A stretch of 64,000 nt of DNA from contig NZ_JAIQWX010000002.1 in NCBI RefSeq assembly GCF_020164475.1, forward strand, positions 1 to 64,000. Reading direction: 5' to 3'. This stretch comes from Pseudomonas sp. REP124 (GTDB taxonomy: Bacteria > Pseudomonadota > Gammaproteobacteria > Pseudomonadales > Pseudomonadaceae). The translations under genes were made by a program, and so were the position numbers. Position 1 is the stretch's first letter, and each line of letters opens with the position of its first letter. Under the pieces are notes generated by a model, which searched no databases, had not been told where the DNA came from, and saw nothing but the letters and a program-made list of their open reading frames with translations. This document shows, piece after piece, positions 57,076 to 64,000 of this stretch.

Positions 57076-57957
57076 TCACGAAGTCAGATGGGCGACGAAA
57101 GCGCGGGCGGTGGGAGGGAGACTTTCAAAACGCCGTGCGATCACCAGCAACTGACGCCTGGCCCAGGGCTCGGCAAGCGTGATTGCCTGCAATTGAAAGG
57201 AACGCAGATAAGGGCGCAACGCGTCGCGCGGCAGAATGCAGACGCCAAGATTGGTCGATACCATCCGGCACATGCACTCGAAACTGGACACACGAATTCG
57301 CTGCCGCACCGTCTTGCCCAGCAGGGCTGCCTGCTCGGTCAGCAGCAGATGTACCGAGCTTTCCGCGTGGGGCCCGATGAATTCGTACTGCAGCACTTGC
57401 TCGAAACGGGCTTGGGACTGTCCGGCCAGCGGGTGCCGCTCAGGCACGGCGATGACCAGCTCGTCAGCTCGATAACCCAGCGTTTCGAGCCCTAATGAAG
57501 GGGTTTGCTCAGCGATCACGCCGACGTCGGCACGCCCGTCGGCGACCGCTCGCACGATCGCCGCGCCGACGCGTTCCTCGATGTCGAAGCGGATATCGGG
57601 GTAAGTCGCCAGGAACGTGCCGATGTCCATCGACAGTTGCTGGGCGAGCGCAGAGGTCACGGCGTGCAGGCGTACATGCCCTTTTATCCCGGCCCCGTAC
57701 TCGCTCAGCTCTTGATCCATCTTCTGCAGGGTTTCGTTCACTTGCTGGGCGTAATGCCGAAGCGACAGCCCGGCGGGCGTCAGCTCCATGCCCCGGGGGT
57801 AACGAACGAACAACGGCGAGCCGACTTTCTCTTCCAGCTCGCTGATCCGTTTGCTGACCGCCGACGTGGCCAGGTGACAGAGTTGCGAAGCCTTGGTCAG
57901 GTTCCGCTGCTCCGCCACGGCCATGAAAATTTCCAGGCTGAGCAAATCATGGCGCAT
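57076..57957 (-). CDS. LysR-family regulator, paralogue of the 35902 gene
   Basis: 293 residues. HTH: AVAEQRNLTKASQLCHLATS, AVSKRISELEEKVGSPLFV. It shares long stretches with the LysR protein at 35902 (RYPRGMELTPAG, DIEERVGAAIVRAV, SSFECMCRMVST), so the two regulators probably answer to the same or similar ligands. Its start overlaps otnK by 11 bp. Confidence 0.88.
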   Translation of the reverse strand: MRHDLLSLEIFMAVAEQRNLTKASQLCHLATSAVSKRISELEEKVGSPLFVRYPRGMELTPAGLSLRHYAQQVNETLQKMDQELSEYGAGIKGHVRLHAVTSALAQQLSMDIGTFLATYPDIRFDIEERVGAAIVRAVADGRADVGVIAEQTPSLGLETLGYRADELVIAVPERHPLAGQSQARFEQVLQYEFIGPHAESSVHLLLTEQAALLGKTVRQRIRVSSFECMCRMVSTNLGVCILPRDALRPYLRSFQLQAITLAEPWARRQLLVIARRFESLPPTARAFVAHLTS

Positions 57958-59215
57958 TGGCCAATGCCTTCTCGAAGAAGTCGACCGTTCCGAAGTTGCC
58001 GGACTTCAGCGCCAAGGCTATCGGGTCGTCCCGCAAGCCCAGGGTCCAGGGCACACCCGGATCGATCATGGCGCCGATTCTCAAGGCCTTGACCTTGAGC
58101 GCCTTGACCACGGCGCCCGAGGTTTCGCCACCGGCAACCACCAGCTTGCGCACCCCCATTTCATACAGGCCCACAGCAACGGCCGACAGCGCGTCCTCGA
58201 CGATCTGGCCTGCGGCTTCGACACCCAGCTTCTGTTGAGCGAGTTTGACCGTCTCCGGCTGGGCACTGCCGTAAATCAAAACCGGCCCTCGTCGAATCAA
58301 GTCCTTGGCCCAGGCAAGCGCTTCGGCGACCTGATCATGACCATTGGCCAGGAGCAGAGGATCGAGAGAAAAACTTGGATGAGTCTTCTGCCAGTGCTCG
58401 ACCTGGCTGTTGGTTGCCACCGAACAGCTACCGGAAACCACCGCGCCCAGCCCCGTGATCACAGTCAAGGTCGAGGCCGTTGCGCAATCCGTCAAAAAGC
58501 CTGCGCGACGGAAATTTTCTGGCAGCCCAAGGGCAACCCCCGAACCACCGGTCACCAGCTTGTGATCGGCCACGGCCTGCCCGATCGCGTAGAGATCGGC
58601 ATCATCGATCGCATCGACAATGGCATAGCCGCGGCCTTGCTCCGAGAGTTCGGCAAAGGCGGTGGAGATAGCCTGTGCGCCCTTGCTGACAACCGAGTGT
58701 GCAACCAGGCCAACCGACTTGCCGGTCTGCTGCTGGAGCACCCGGACCAGATTGGCGTCGGTCATGGGTGTCAACGGGTGATTGCGCATCCCGGACTCGC
58801 TGAGCAGCTGATCGGCGACGAACAGATGTCCGTTGAAAATCGTGCGTTTGTTTTCCGGAAACGCAGGGCATGCCACAGCAAATGACACACCCAGTGCATC
58901 GGCAAGAGCATCGGCTACAGGGCCGATGTTCCCGCGCGGCGTCGAATCGAACGTCGAGCAATATTTGAAGAAGAACTGTTGGCAGTTGGCTGCGCGCAAC
59001 CACGCCAGCGCTTCCAGCGATTGACTGACCGCTTCGTCGGGACTGATGGTGCGGCTTTTCAGGGCAATGACGACCGCATCGATATCGTCCGGCAGCGGCC
59101 CTTGCGGTACGCCGATCACCTGCAGCGTGCGCATCCCGCCTCGCACCAGCGTGCTGGCCAGATCCGTACCGCCGGTGAAATCGTCAGCGATGCAACCCAG
59201 TAGTAACTGACTCAC
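57947..59215 (-). CDS. otnK: 3-oxo-tetronate kinase (DUF1537 family, OtnK)
   Basis: 422 residues from a GTG at 59215 with GAGGAGAGAACA upstream. The N-terminal acid-sugar kinase domain begins LLLGCIADDFTGGTDLAST (about 4-22), with FKYCSTFDSTPRGNIGP for substrate binding; the C-terminal nucleotide domain has VAGGETSGAVVKAL and PGVPWTLGL. DUF1537 kinases phosphorylate acid sugars; this N-terminus is the OtnK subtype (3-oxo-tetronate to its 4-phosphate). Partner of OtnC and OtnI encoded nearby. Confidence 0.9.
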   Translation of the reverse strand: MSQLLLGCIADDFTGGTDLASTLVRGGMRTLQVIGVPQGPLPDDIDAVVIALKSRTISPDEAVSQSLEALAWLRAANCQQFFFKYCSTFDSTPRGNIGPVADALADALGVSFAVACPAFPENKRTIFNGHLFVADQLLSESGMRNHPLTPMTDANLVRVLQQQTGKSVGLVAHSVVSKGAQAISTAFAELSEQGRGYAIVDAIDDADLYAIGQAVADHKLVTGGSGVALGLPENFRRAGFLTDCATASTLTVITGLGAVVSGSCSVATNSQVEHWQKTHPSFSLDPLLLANGHDQVAEALAWAKDLIRRGPVLIYGSAQPETVKLAQQKLGVEAAGQIVEDALSAVAVGLYEMGVRKLVVAGGETSGAVVKALKVKALRIGAMIDPGVPWTLGLRDDPIALALKSGNFGTVDFFEKALANAP

Positions 59216-59333
59216 TGTTCTCTCCTCGTGCCCTCTTCCTGAGTGAACCCTGGGAAGAACAGGCAAATTCTTGTTGTGTATCGCGCACTCAAACCAGACA
59301 GGGGCGGCATGAATCTCATGCCGCCCCGGTCAA

Positions 59334-60404
59334 TCAGCCCAGGATGATCTTGGCCACCGCTTCACCGAACGCCTTGGTGCCGCTGGAGCCGCCCAGATCC
59401 GGAGTACGTTGTTTCGGATCCTTCAGCACCACGTCGACCGCCTTGTCCATTTCCAGACCGGCCTTGATCAGCGCCTGGTTGTTGTGGTGTTCACCCATCC
59501 ACTGCAACAGCATGCCCACGGAGAGAATCATCGATACCGGGTTTGCCTTGTCCTGACCTGCGATGTCCGGAGCGGAACCGTGCTGCGCCTGAGCGCAGCA
59601 GTGGCTGTCGCTAGCCATCATGGAGCCCGCCAGACCCAGGCTGCCGGACAGCTCACTGGCCAGGTCACTGATGATGTCGCCGTAGAAGTTGGTGGCGACC
59701 AGCACGTCGAAACGCTCAGGGCTGCGCACCAGGTGGGCGGTCGAGGCATCGACCAGCAGGTCGTCCAGCGCGACCTCCGGGAAGTCCTTGGCGACGTCGC
59801 GAACGCACTCAAGGAACAGGCCATCGGTCATGTGGAAGCTGTTGGCCTTGTGGATGGCGGTGACTTTCTTGCCACGCTTCATGGCCAACTCGAAGGCACG
59901 ACGCGCGATACGCTCGCTGCAATGGCGAGTGATTTTACGCGTGGATAAAGCCATATCAGGGGTCGGCATCACTTCGCCCCAGCCGCGGCTCATGTTGCGG
60001 TCCGGGTAAAAGCCTTCGGTGGCTTCGCGCATGATGACCAGGTCCATCGTTTTGCCTTCCTTCATGTTCGAAGTCAGGAATGGACGAGTACGGGCAGGAC
60101 GCACGTTGGCATACAGATCCAGGCCGATACGGAAACCGGCGGAAACGTTGCGACCACCCTTTTCAGGCACTGGATAGTCGGCGTGGGATTGAGTGCCCAG
60201 AATGATGCCGTCATAACCCTTGGCTTTTTCCAGCACTTCATCACGCAAGGTGGTGCCATATTTATCGAGGCTCGTGAAGCCGACATCGTCGTAATCGAAG
60301 CTCAGGCCCAGATCGAATTTTGTGTTGGCAGCCTTGAGCACCGACATCGACGACTCAACGATTTCCGGACCGATACCATCACCAGGAAGAACCAAAATAC
60401 GCAT
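59334..60404 (-). CDS. Isocitrate/isopropylmalate dehydrogenase-family enzyme
   Basis: 356 residues. MRILVLPGDGIGPEIV opening; active-site MREATEGFYPDRN (Tyr) and KVTAIHKANSFHMTDGLF (Lys); metal aspartates in LVDASTAHLV and ATNFYGDIISDLASEL; NAD loop GSAPDIAGQDKANP. The family oxidises 2-hydroxy acids at a secondary alcohol, often with beta-decarboxylation (isocitrate, isopropylmalate, tartrate, malate). Location first in the otnK operon suggests it oxidises the acid-sugar substrate, replacing the 3-hydroxyisobutyrate-type dehydrogenase (LtnD) common in tetronate clusters. Start at 60404 with AAGGGG. Confidence 0.85.
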   Translation of the reverse strand: MRILVLPGDGIGPEIVESSMSVLKAANTKFDLGLSFDYDDVGFTSLDKYGTTLRDEVLEKAKGYDGIILGTQSHADYPVPEKGGRNVSAGFRIGLDLYANVRPARTRPFLTSNMKEGKTMDLVIMREATEGFYPDRNMSRGWGEVMPTPDMALSTRKITRHCSERIARRAFELAMKRGKKVTAIHKANSFHMTDGLFLECVRDVAKDFPEVALDDLLVDASTAHLVRSPERFDVLVATNFYGDIISDLASELSGSLGLAGSMMASDSHCCAQAQHGSAPDIAGQDKANPVSMILSVGMLLQWMGEHHNNQALIKAGLEMDKAVDVVLKDPKQRTPDLGGSSGTKAFGEAVAKIILG

Positions 60405-60665
60405 CGCTAACCCCTTGCTTATTGTTTGAGCTGAATTGTTCGAAGCCGGCGTGTCAGGAAAACCAGCCCCATTTCTGTACGCTGTAAATACAAAGTACAA
60501 TATTGGCGAGGCGAAGTCCTTAACCATTTGCTCCCGTTCGTCCTGTGATTTTCCGGAGCAGTGTCGTTTTCGCCTTCGACAGATTGCATTTTATTGCATG
60601 AATATTCAGTTTGTGCAACCTTTGCGCTCAACGGTCACCCATCAAACCCTCCTGGAGACAGCTTC

Positions 60666-61148
60666 ATGACAGTCAAAACATCCGATCTGTGCGATCAATA
60701 CCCGGACACCATCCGCGTGCTAACCCCCCTGTTTCAGGACTTCGGCGGCCGCAACGATTTCGCCGGACGCGCCTTCACCGTCAAATGCTTCGAGGACAAT
60801 TCCAGGATCAAGGAAATAAGCAGCTTGCCCGGTCAAGGCCGGGTGCTGGTGGTGGACGGAGGTGGCAGTGATCGCTACGCGTTGTTTGGCGATGTGATTG
60901 CCGAGGACCTGGTGAAAAACGGCTGGGCGGGCGTGCTGATCTACGGCTACATCCGCGACAAGGCTGCGTTGCGCCAGATGCCGATCGCCATCAAGGCACT
61001 GGGCACGTCACCGCGTAAAACGGTCAAACGCAACGAAGGACAGATTGGAATGTCGGTGGAGTTCGCCGGCCACACCATCGCCGACGGCGATCAACTGTAT
61101 GGCGATGATGACGGTGTGGTGCTTCTGAACGAGCCCCACGCTAACTGA
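60666..61148 (+). CDS. RraA-like aldolase family protein (HMG/CHA aldolase type)
   Basis: 160 residues. SDLCDQYPDTIRVLTPLF opening, VVDGGGSDRYALFGDVIAED and LIYGYIRD with the Arg-Asp pair for metal/substrate, as in class II 4-hydroxy-4-methyl-2-oxoglutarate aldolases that also decarboxylate oxaloacetate. The housekeeping rraA gene is expected elsewhere; here it is divergent from the dehydrogenase gene and convergent with a GntR gene (8-bp overlap), so it probably cleaves or decarboxylates a pathway intermediate. Confidence 0.83.
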   Translation: MTVKTSDLCDQYPDTIRVLTPLFQDFGGRNDFAGRAFTVKCFEDNSRIKEISSLPGQGRVLVVDGGGSDRYALFGDVIAEDLVKNGWAGVLIYGYIRDKAALRQMPIAIKALGTSPRKTVKRNEGQIGMSVEFAGHTIADGDQLYGDDDGVVLLNEPHAN

Positions 61149-62133
61149 CGACCGATACCTCGAGGCTGCGCTGGTACTCCAGCTCATCCTTGGCCTCTTT
61201 GTCCGTTTTCTGGCGGCCGACGACATCGAGGTGGTTTCGCAAAAATTCCGCAGCGGCTTCGCGCTGTCCACTTTCGATGAGGTCCAGAAGATGGATGTGC
61301 TCCTTGCACTGGTTGATCAACCGGGGGCGGTCGACGTTGGCCTTGTAGGCCATGAATCGACGCAACTGGTTTTGCCTGCGGATCGCCTCGAGGAAAAAGG
61401 CATTGCCGGAACAACGAACCACCAGCTCATGAAGCTGTGCGCCTATCTGAAACAGCTGCGATCGCGACAGGGTGAAAATGTCGCCGTCGAGCAATTGCTG
61501 CTGGACTTCACGGGCCTTGGCAAACGCGGCCTTATCCACCTCGTAGCCAGGTTCCAGTACGGCAGCCGGCTCGATCGCCATTCGAAAACGGTAGCTTTGG
61601 ATATGCGCCTTGGAGTCGTGCAAGAAGCTGTTGATCTCCCACCCCTGCCCCGGCTTGCGCTCGATCATCGCCTCATTGGTCAAGCGGTTCAGGACTTTCA
61701 TGAGCTGCCCCCGGGGCACCTCATATTTGCGCATCAGCTCGGCTTCGAAAAAAGTCGTGGGGATGTCACCGCGCAACACGTCATCGACAACGCGCAGGTA
61801 GAAGTCTTCGAACGGATCAATTTCAAGAGGCAGTTTGCGACTGTCGATGCCTCGCGCATCCGCCGTCAGAAAGTAGCCGCGATTGGGCTCTTTTGTCGCC
61901 AACCCCAATTCGGCCAGCAACGCAAAACCACGGCGAATCGGCGAACGGGAAACGCCCAGCTCCTTGGCAAAGGACTCCTCGCGCAAAGGGTCACCCGCGC
62001 GCATCGATCTGGCCCTGGCCATGTCGATGATCTTGGGAGCCAATTGCTCGGCGAGGTCTTTTTTGATCCTGGGTTTCATTTTGGACTGGGTGCCCGTCAA
62101 TGGTTGATCAGGAGGCGTTTCTGCTGAATTCAT
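61141..62133 (-). CDS. GntR/FadR-type regulator, second copy
   Basis: 330 residues (a later start at 62079 is possible). GntR HTH (REESFAKELGVSRSPIRRGF), a second winged-helix-like part (ELMRKYEVPRGQLMKVLNRL then KPGQGWEINSF) and an FCD domain (SYRFRMAIEPAAVLEPGYEV). Same three-part layout as the regulator at 53157. Divergent from the racemase-otnI genes with a 121-bp gap, so likely their regulator. Confidence 0.86.
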   Translation of the reverse strand: MNSAETPPDQPLTGTQSKMKPRIKKDLAEQLAPKIIDMARARSMRAGDPLREESFAKELGVSRSPIRRGFALLAELGLATKEPNRGYFLTADARGIDSRKLPLEIDPFEDFYLRVVDDVLRGDIPTTFFEAELMRKYEVPRGQLMKVLNRLTNEAMIERKPGQGWEINSFLHDSKAHIQSYRFRMAIEPAAVLEPGYEVDKAAFAKAREVQQQLLDGDIFTLSRSQLFQIGAQLHELVVRCSGNAFFLEAIRRQNQLRRFMAYKANVDRPRLINQCKEHIHLLDLIESGQREAAAEFLRNHLDVVGRQKTDKEAKDELEYQRSLEVSVVS

Positions 62134-62254
62134 GAGAATCGGGTTTCAGAGGCGGATGAAGAAAAATAACACACCTGCCGCGCATCAACACGTCACTGGA
62201 TTACCGGGCAATCACCGTACATCAATCCGATCCGCAACCAAGTCAGGAACCGCA

Positions 62255-62914
62255 ATGAAAGCACCACGCATCTATCTCATCCATGCAACACCGGTCGCAA
62301 TCGCCCCCATCACAGAGGCGTTTACCCGGCTTTGGCCGCAGGCCAGGCTAGCCAATCTGCTGGAGGACTCTCTTTCAGGCGACCTGGCAGAGGCCGGTGA
62401 AATCACCGAAGCCTTGAATGAGCGATTCCTGAAGCTTGCAACCTATGCCGCCGACTCTGGCGCCGACGCCATCCTGTTTACCTGCTCGGCATTCGGGGGC
62501 GCCATCGATCTGTGCAAACGCTCCCTGACGATACCGGTACTCAAACCCAATGAAGCCATGATCGAAGAGGCCCTTGAGCACACACGCAAGGTGTCCATCC
62601 TCGCGACCTTCGAGCCCGCCATCGCCTCGATGACGGAAGAGTTCATGGACCATGCCCGCCAGCTTGGCATCGGGCTTGAACTCGAGACCCGTGTTTGCCC
62701 CGGTGCATTCGATGAGCTGCGCCAAGGCAATGCCCAACGTCACGACGCCTTGATCGTAGATTCGGCTCGATTGCCGACGGGCAGTGAACTGCTGTGTTTC
62801 GCGCAGTTCTCCATGACCAGCGCTGCGCAACAGGCCAGCCAGGCCAGTGGGCTCAGGGTTTTGACCACGCCCGACAGCGCCGTGCTGAAGCTGCGCCGGC
62901 TGCTGAAGGCGTGA
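62255..62914 (+). CDS. Asp/Glu/hydantoin racemase-superfamily protein with one catalytic Cys
   Basis: 219 residues from MKAPRIYLIHATP. The first catalytic Cys is present (LFTCSAFGGAID, near residue 75), but the second-half motif, usually ending in a GC pair, reads DALIVDSARLPTGS, with no Cys. That resembles arylmalonate decarboxylase-type members that work with one Cys rather than true racemases. Shine-Dalgarno CAGGAA. Followed 29 bp later by the OtnI-like gene, so it probably isomerises or decarboxylates a pathway acid. Confidence 0.78.
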   Translation: MKAPRIYLIHATPVAIAPITEAFTRLWPQARLANLLEDSLSGDLAEAGEITEALNERFLKLATYAADSGADAILFTCSAFGGAIDLCKRSLTIPVLKPNEAMIEEALEHTRKVSILATFEPAIASMTEEFMDHARQLGIGLELETRVCPGAFDELRQGNAQRHDALIVDSARLPTGSELLCFAQFSMTSAAQQASQASGLRVLTTPDSAVLKLRRLLKA

Positions 62915-62943
62915 TGCGGATTGCGCGATTGAAGGAGCACATC

Positions 62944-63732
62944 ATGATCAGGTTGAACGCACACATTGGCTTCCAGTTTACGGAGCTGCCCTTTCTCGAG
63001 CGGTTCGCTGCCGCTGCGAAATCAGGGTTTCGAGCGGTCGAGTTTCCATCACCCTACGAATACGAGGCGCTGGAGATCGCCGAGCGCCTCGAAGAACATC
63101 AATTGCAGATGGTGCAGTTCGCCGCGCCTGCCGGTTCGACCAAAGGAACGACCGGACTGTGCACCTCACAACAGGATTTTTTGGCTCAGCTGCGCCAGGC
63201 CGTTCGTTACGCCAGGGCACTGGGCTGCAGCAAACTCCACCTGATGTCCGGGGCTTCGGTCAGCGAACTCGGGGCGATTGCCGATTACGGTCTGTATCGA
63301 CGCAATCTGCGGTACGCGGTCGAGTTCTTGTCCGGAGAAGGCATCGAGCCGTTGATTGAAGTCATCAGTTCATCGCAGGTTCCTGGCTACCTGATGAGCC
63401 GCTTCGAGCTGGCGCAGCCTCTGCTGGAGACCCATCCCCAGCTGGGGCTGATTCTGGACACCTACCACACCGAGCGTCTGGGCGAGAACTGCCTGCGCAA
63501 GCTGAGCCAGTGGTGGCCACGGGTGAGCCATATCCAGGTGGCCGATTTTCCGGGGCGACATGAGCCAGGCACCGGCAGTATCGACTTCAGGAAACTGCTC
63601 GCGATCCTTGAGGACAACGATTACCGAGGGTGGGTGGGATGCGAGTATCGCCCTCTTCACTCCACGCAGGAGGGACTCGATGGTCTGTGGCAAACATTGA
63701 AACCCGCTGCCCGAGACAATGACCGTTGGTAA
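62944..63732 (+). CDS. otnI: 2-oxo-tetronate isomerase / hydroxypyruvate isomerase family (OtnI-like)
   Basis: 262-residue xylose-isomerase-like TIM barrel. NAHIGFQFTELPFLERFAAA opening, FRAVEFPSPYEYEALEIAER, LIEVISSS and VGCEYRP with the two metal/catalytic Glu, and LGLILDTYHTERLG. This is the Hyi/OtnI group; with OtnK and OtnC encoded nearby, 2-oxo- to 3-oxo-tetronate isomerisation is the likely reaction. GGAG site 7 bp before the ATG. Confidence 0.83.
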   Translation: MIRLNAHIGFQFTELPFLERFAAAAKSGFRAVEFPSPYEYEALEIAERLEEHQLQMVQFAAPAGSTKGTTGLCTSQQDFLAQLRQAVRYARALGCSKLHLMSGASVSELGAIADYGLYRRNLRYAVEFLSGEGIEPLIEVISSSQVPGYLMSRFELAQPLLETHPQLGLILDTYHTERLGENCLRKLSQWWPRVSHIQVADFPGRHEPGTGSIDFRKLLAILEDNDYRGWVGCEYRPLHSTQEGLDGLWQTLKPAARDNDRW

Positions 63733-63865
63733 GAAAACGTTTCCTTTTGGAGAAATTGTACTGCGTTAACTTGCAAAACAATTTCGACTGGAGTTTATTA
63801 AGCGCCAGTAGCCCTTGAAGGTTGCACGCAATGCTCCCCACAAAAAACACAAAAGGAGTTAACGC

Positions 63866-64000
63866 ATGACCAAGAAAATCGCTTTCGTAACTGCTGGTAT
63901 GGGTAATCTGGGCACAGCAGTTTGCCAGCGACTGGCGCGGGACGGCTTCACCGTGGTTGCGGGATGCGGTCCCGACTCCCCATTGAAGGACACCTGGCTG
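63866..64000 (+). CDS. phaB: Acetoacetyl-CoA reductase, N-terminal part (window edge)
   Basis: First 45 residues only; the gene runs past the right edge. MTKKIAFVTAGMGNLGTAVC is the Rossmann start of short-chain dehydrogenases, and GFTVVAGCGPDSPLKDTWL is characteristic of PhbB/PhaB NADPH acetoacetyl-CoA reductases. AAGGAG lies upstream of the ATG. PhaB makes 3-hydroxybutyryl-CoA for polyhydroxybutyrate, so phaA and phaC may follow. Confidence 0.8.
   Translation, partial: MTKKIAFVTAGMGNLGTAVCQRLARDGFTVVAGCGPDSPLKDTWL

Overview
The window looks like chromosome of a fluorescent-group Pseudomonas. The evidence is GC-rich DNA, Pseudomonas-type protein families throughout, and many copies of the 20-30 bp REP palindrome of the GGAGCGAGC..GCTCGCGA type that is typical of P. 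fluorescens/P. putida relatives. No rRNA, tRNA, CRISPR array or transposase was seen.

Left part (1-35.9 kb): short operons separated by REP elements. A minus-strand operon encodes a cytochrome b, a Tat-exported molybdopterin oxidoreductase and a Met-rich MxKDx repeat peptide; this resembles a reactive-chlorine scavenging system. Next come a methyltransferase, a LuxR regulator, a PotF-like binding protein and a DmpA-like aminopeptidase, a GNAT acetyltransferase, and an iron-type cell-surface signalling set (ECF sigma, FecR, TonB receptor) under a Fur-like box. Divergent from that set is a very large multicopper oxidase of the Mn-oxidase (McoA/MofA-like) type. DUF2235, YceI, phosphoribosyltransferase, alpha/beta hydrolase, MATE and cupin genes follow. 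Two near-identical secreted tandem-repeat protein genes (22.2 and 29.95 kb) lie in direct orientation and flank about 7.7 kb holding an ArsR-quinone reductase-ABM unit with three matching operators, an agmatinase-binding protein operon with an ArgP-like regulator, another LysR gene and a metallo-beta-lactamase-fold enzyme. A D-2-hydroxyglutarate dehydrogenase-like protein (YdiJ) and its divergent LysR gene follow, then an exported protein of unknown function.

Right part (35.9-64 kb): REP elements nearly vanish (one pair at 44.9 kb) and the genes form what looks like an acquired catabolic island. Block A (plus strand): LysR, aconitase, Tat-exported lactonase, MFS carrier, a signal-less binding-protein fold, acetolactate synthase. 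Block B (minus): pyruvate kinase, enolase, triosephosphate isomerase, a GapN-like aldehyde dehydrogenase and TerC. Block C: chemoreceptor, then GntR and 3-oxo-tetronate-4-phosphate decarboxylase (OtnC); on the minus strand an isopropylmalate-type dehydrogenase, 3-oxo-tetronate kinase (OtnK), LysR, cytoplasmic lactonase and AbrB transporter; then an RraA-like aldolase, a second GntR, an Asp/Glu racemase homologue, OtnI-like isomerase and the start of acetoacetyl-CoA reductase (phaB).

Model (inference): acid sugars or their lactones are sensed and imported, opened by the lactonases, oxidised, isomerised, phosphorylated and decarboxylated to dihydroxyacetone phosphate, which a private set of lower-glycolysis enzymes takes to pyruvate. 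Only phosphoglycerate mutase is missing. The phaB gene at the edge suggests that polyhydroxybutyrate genes follow.
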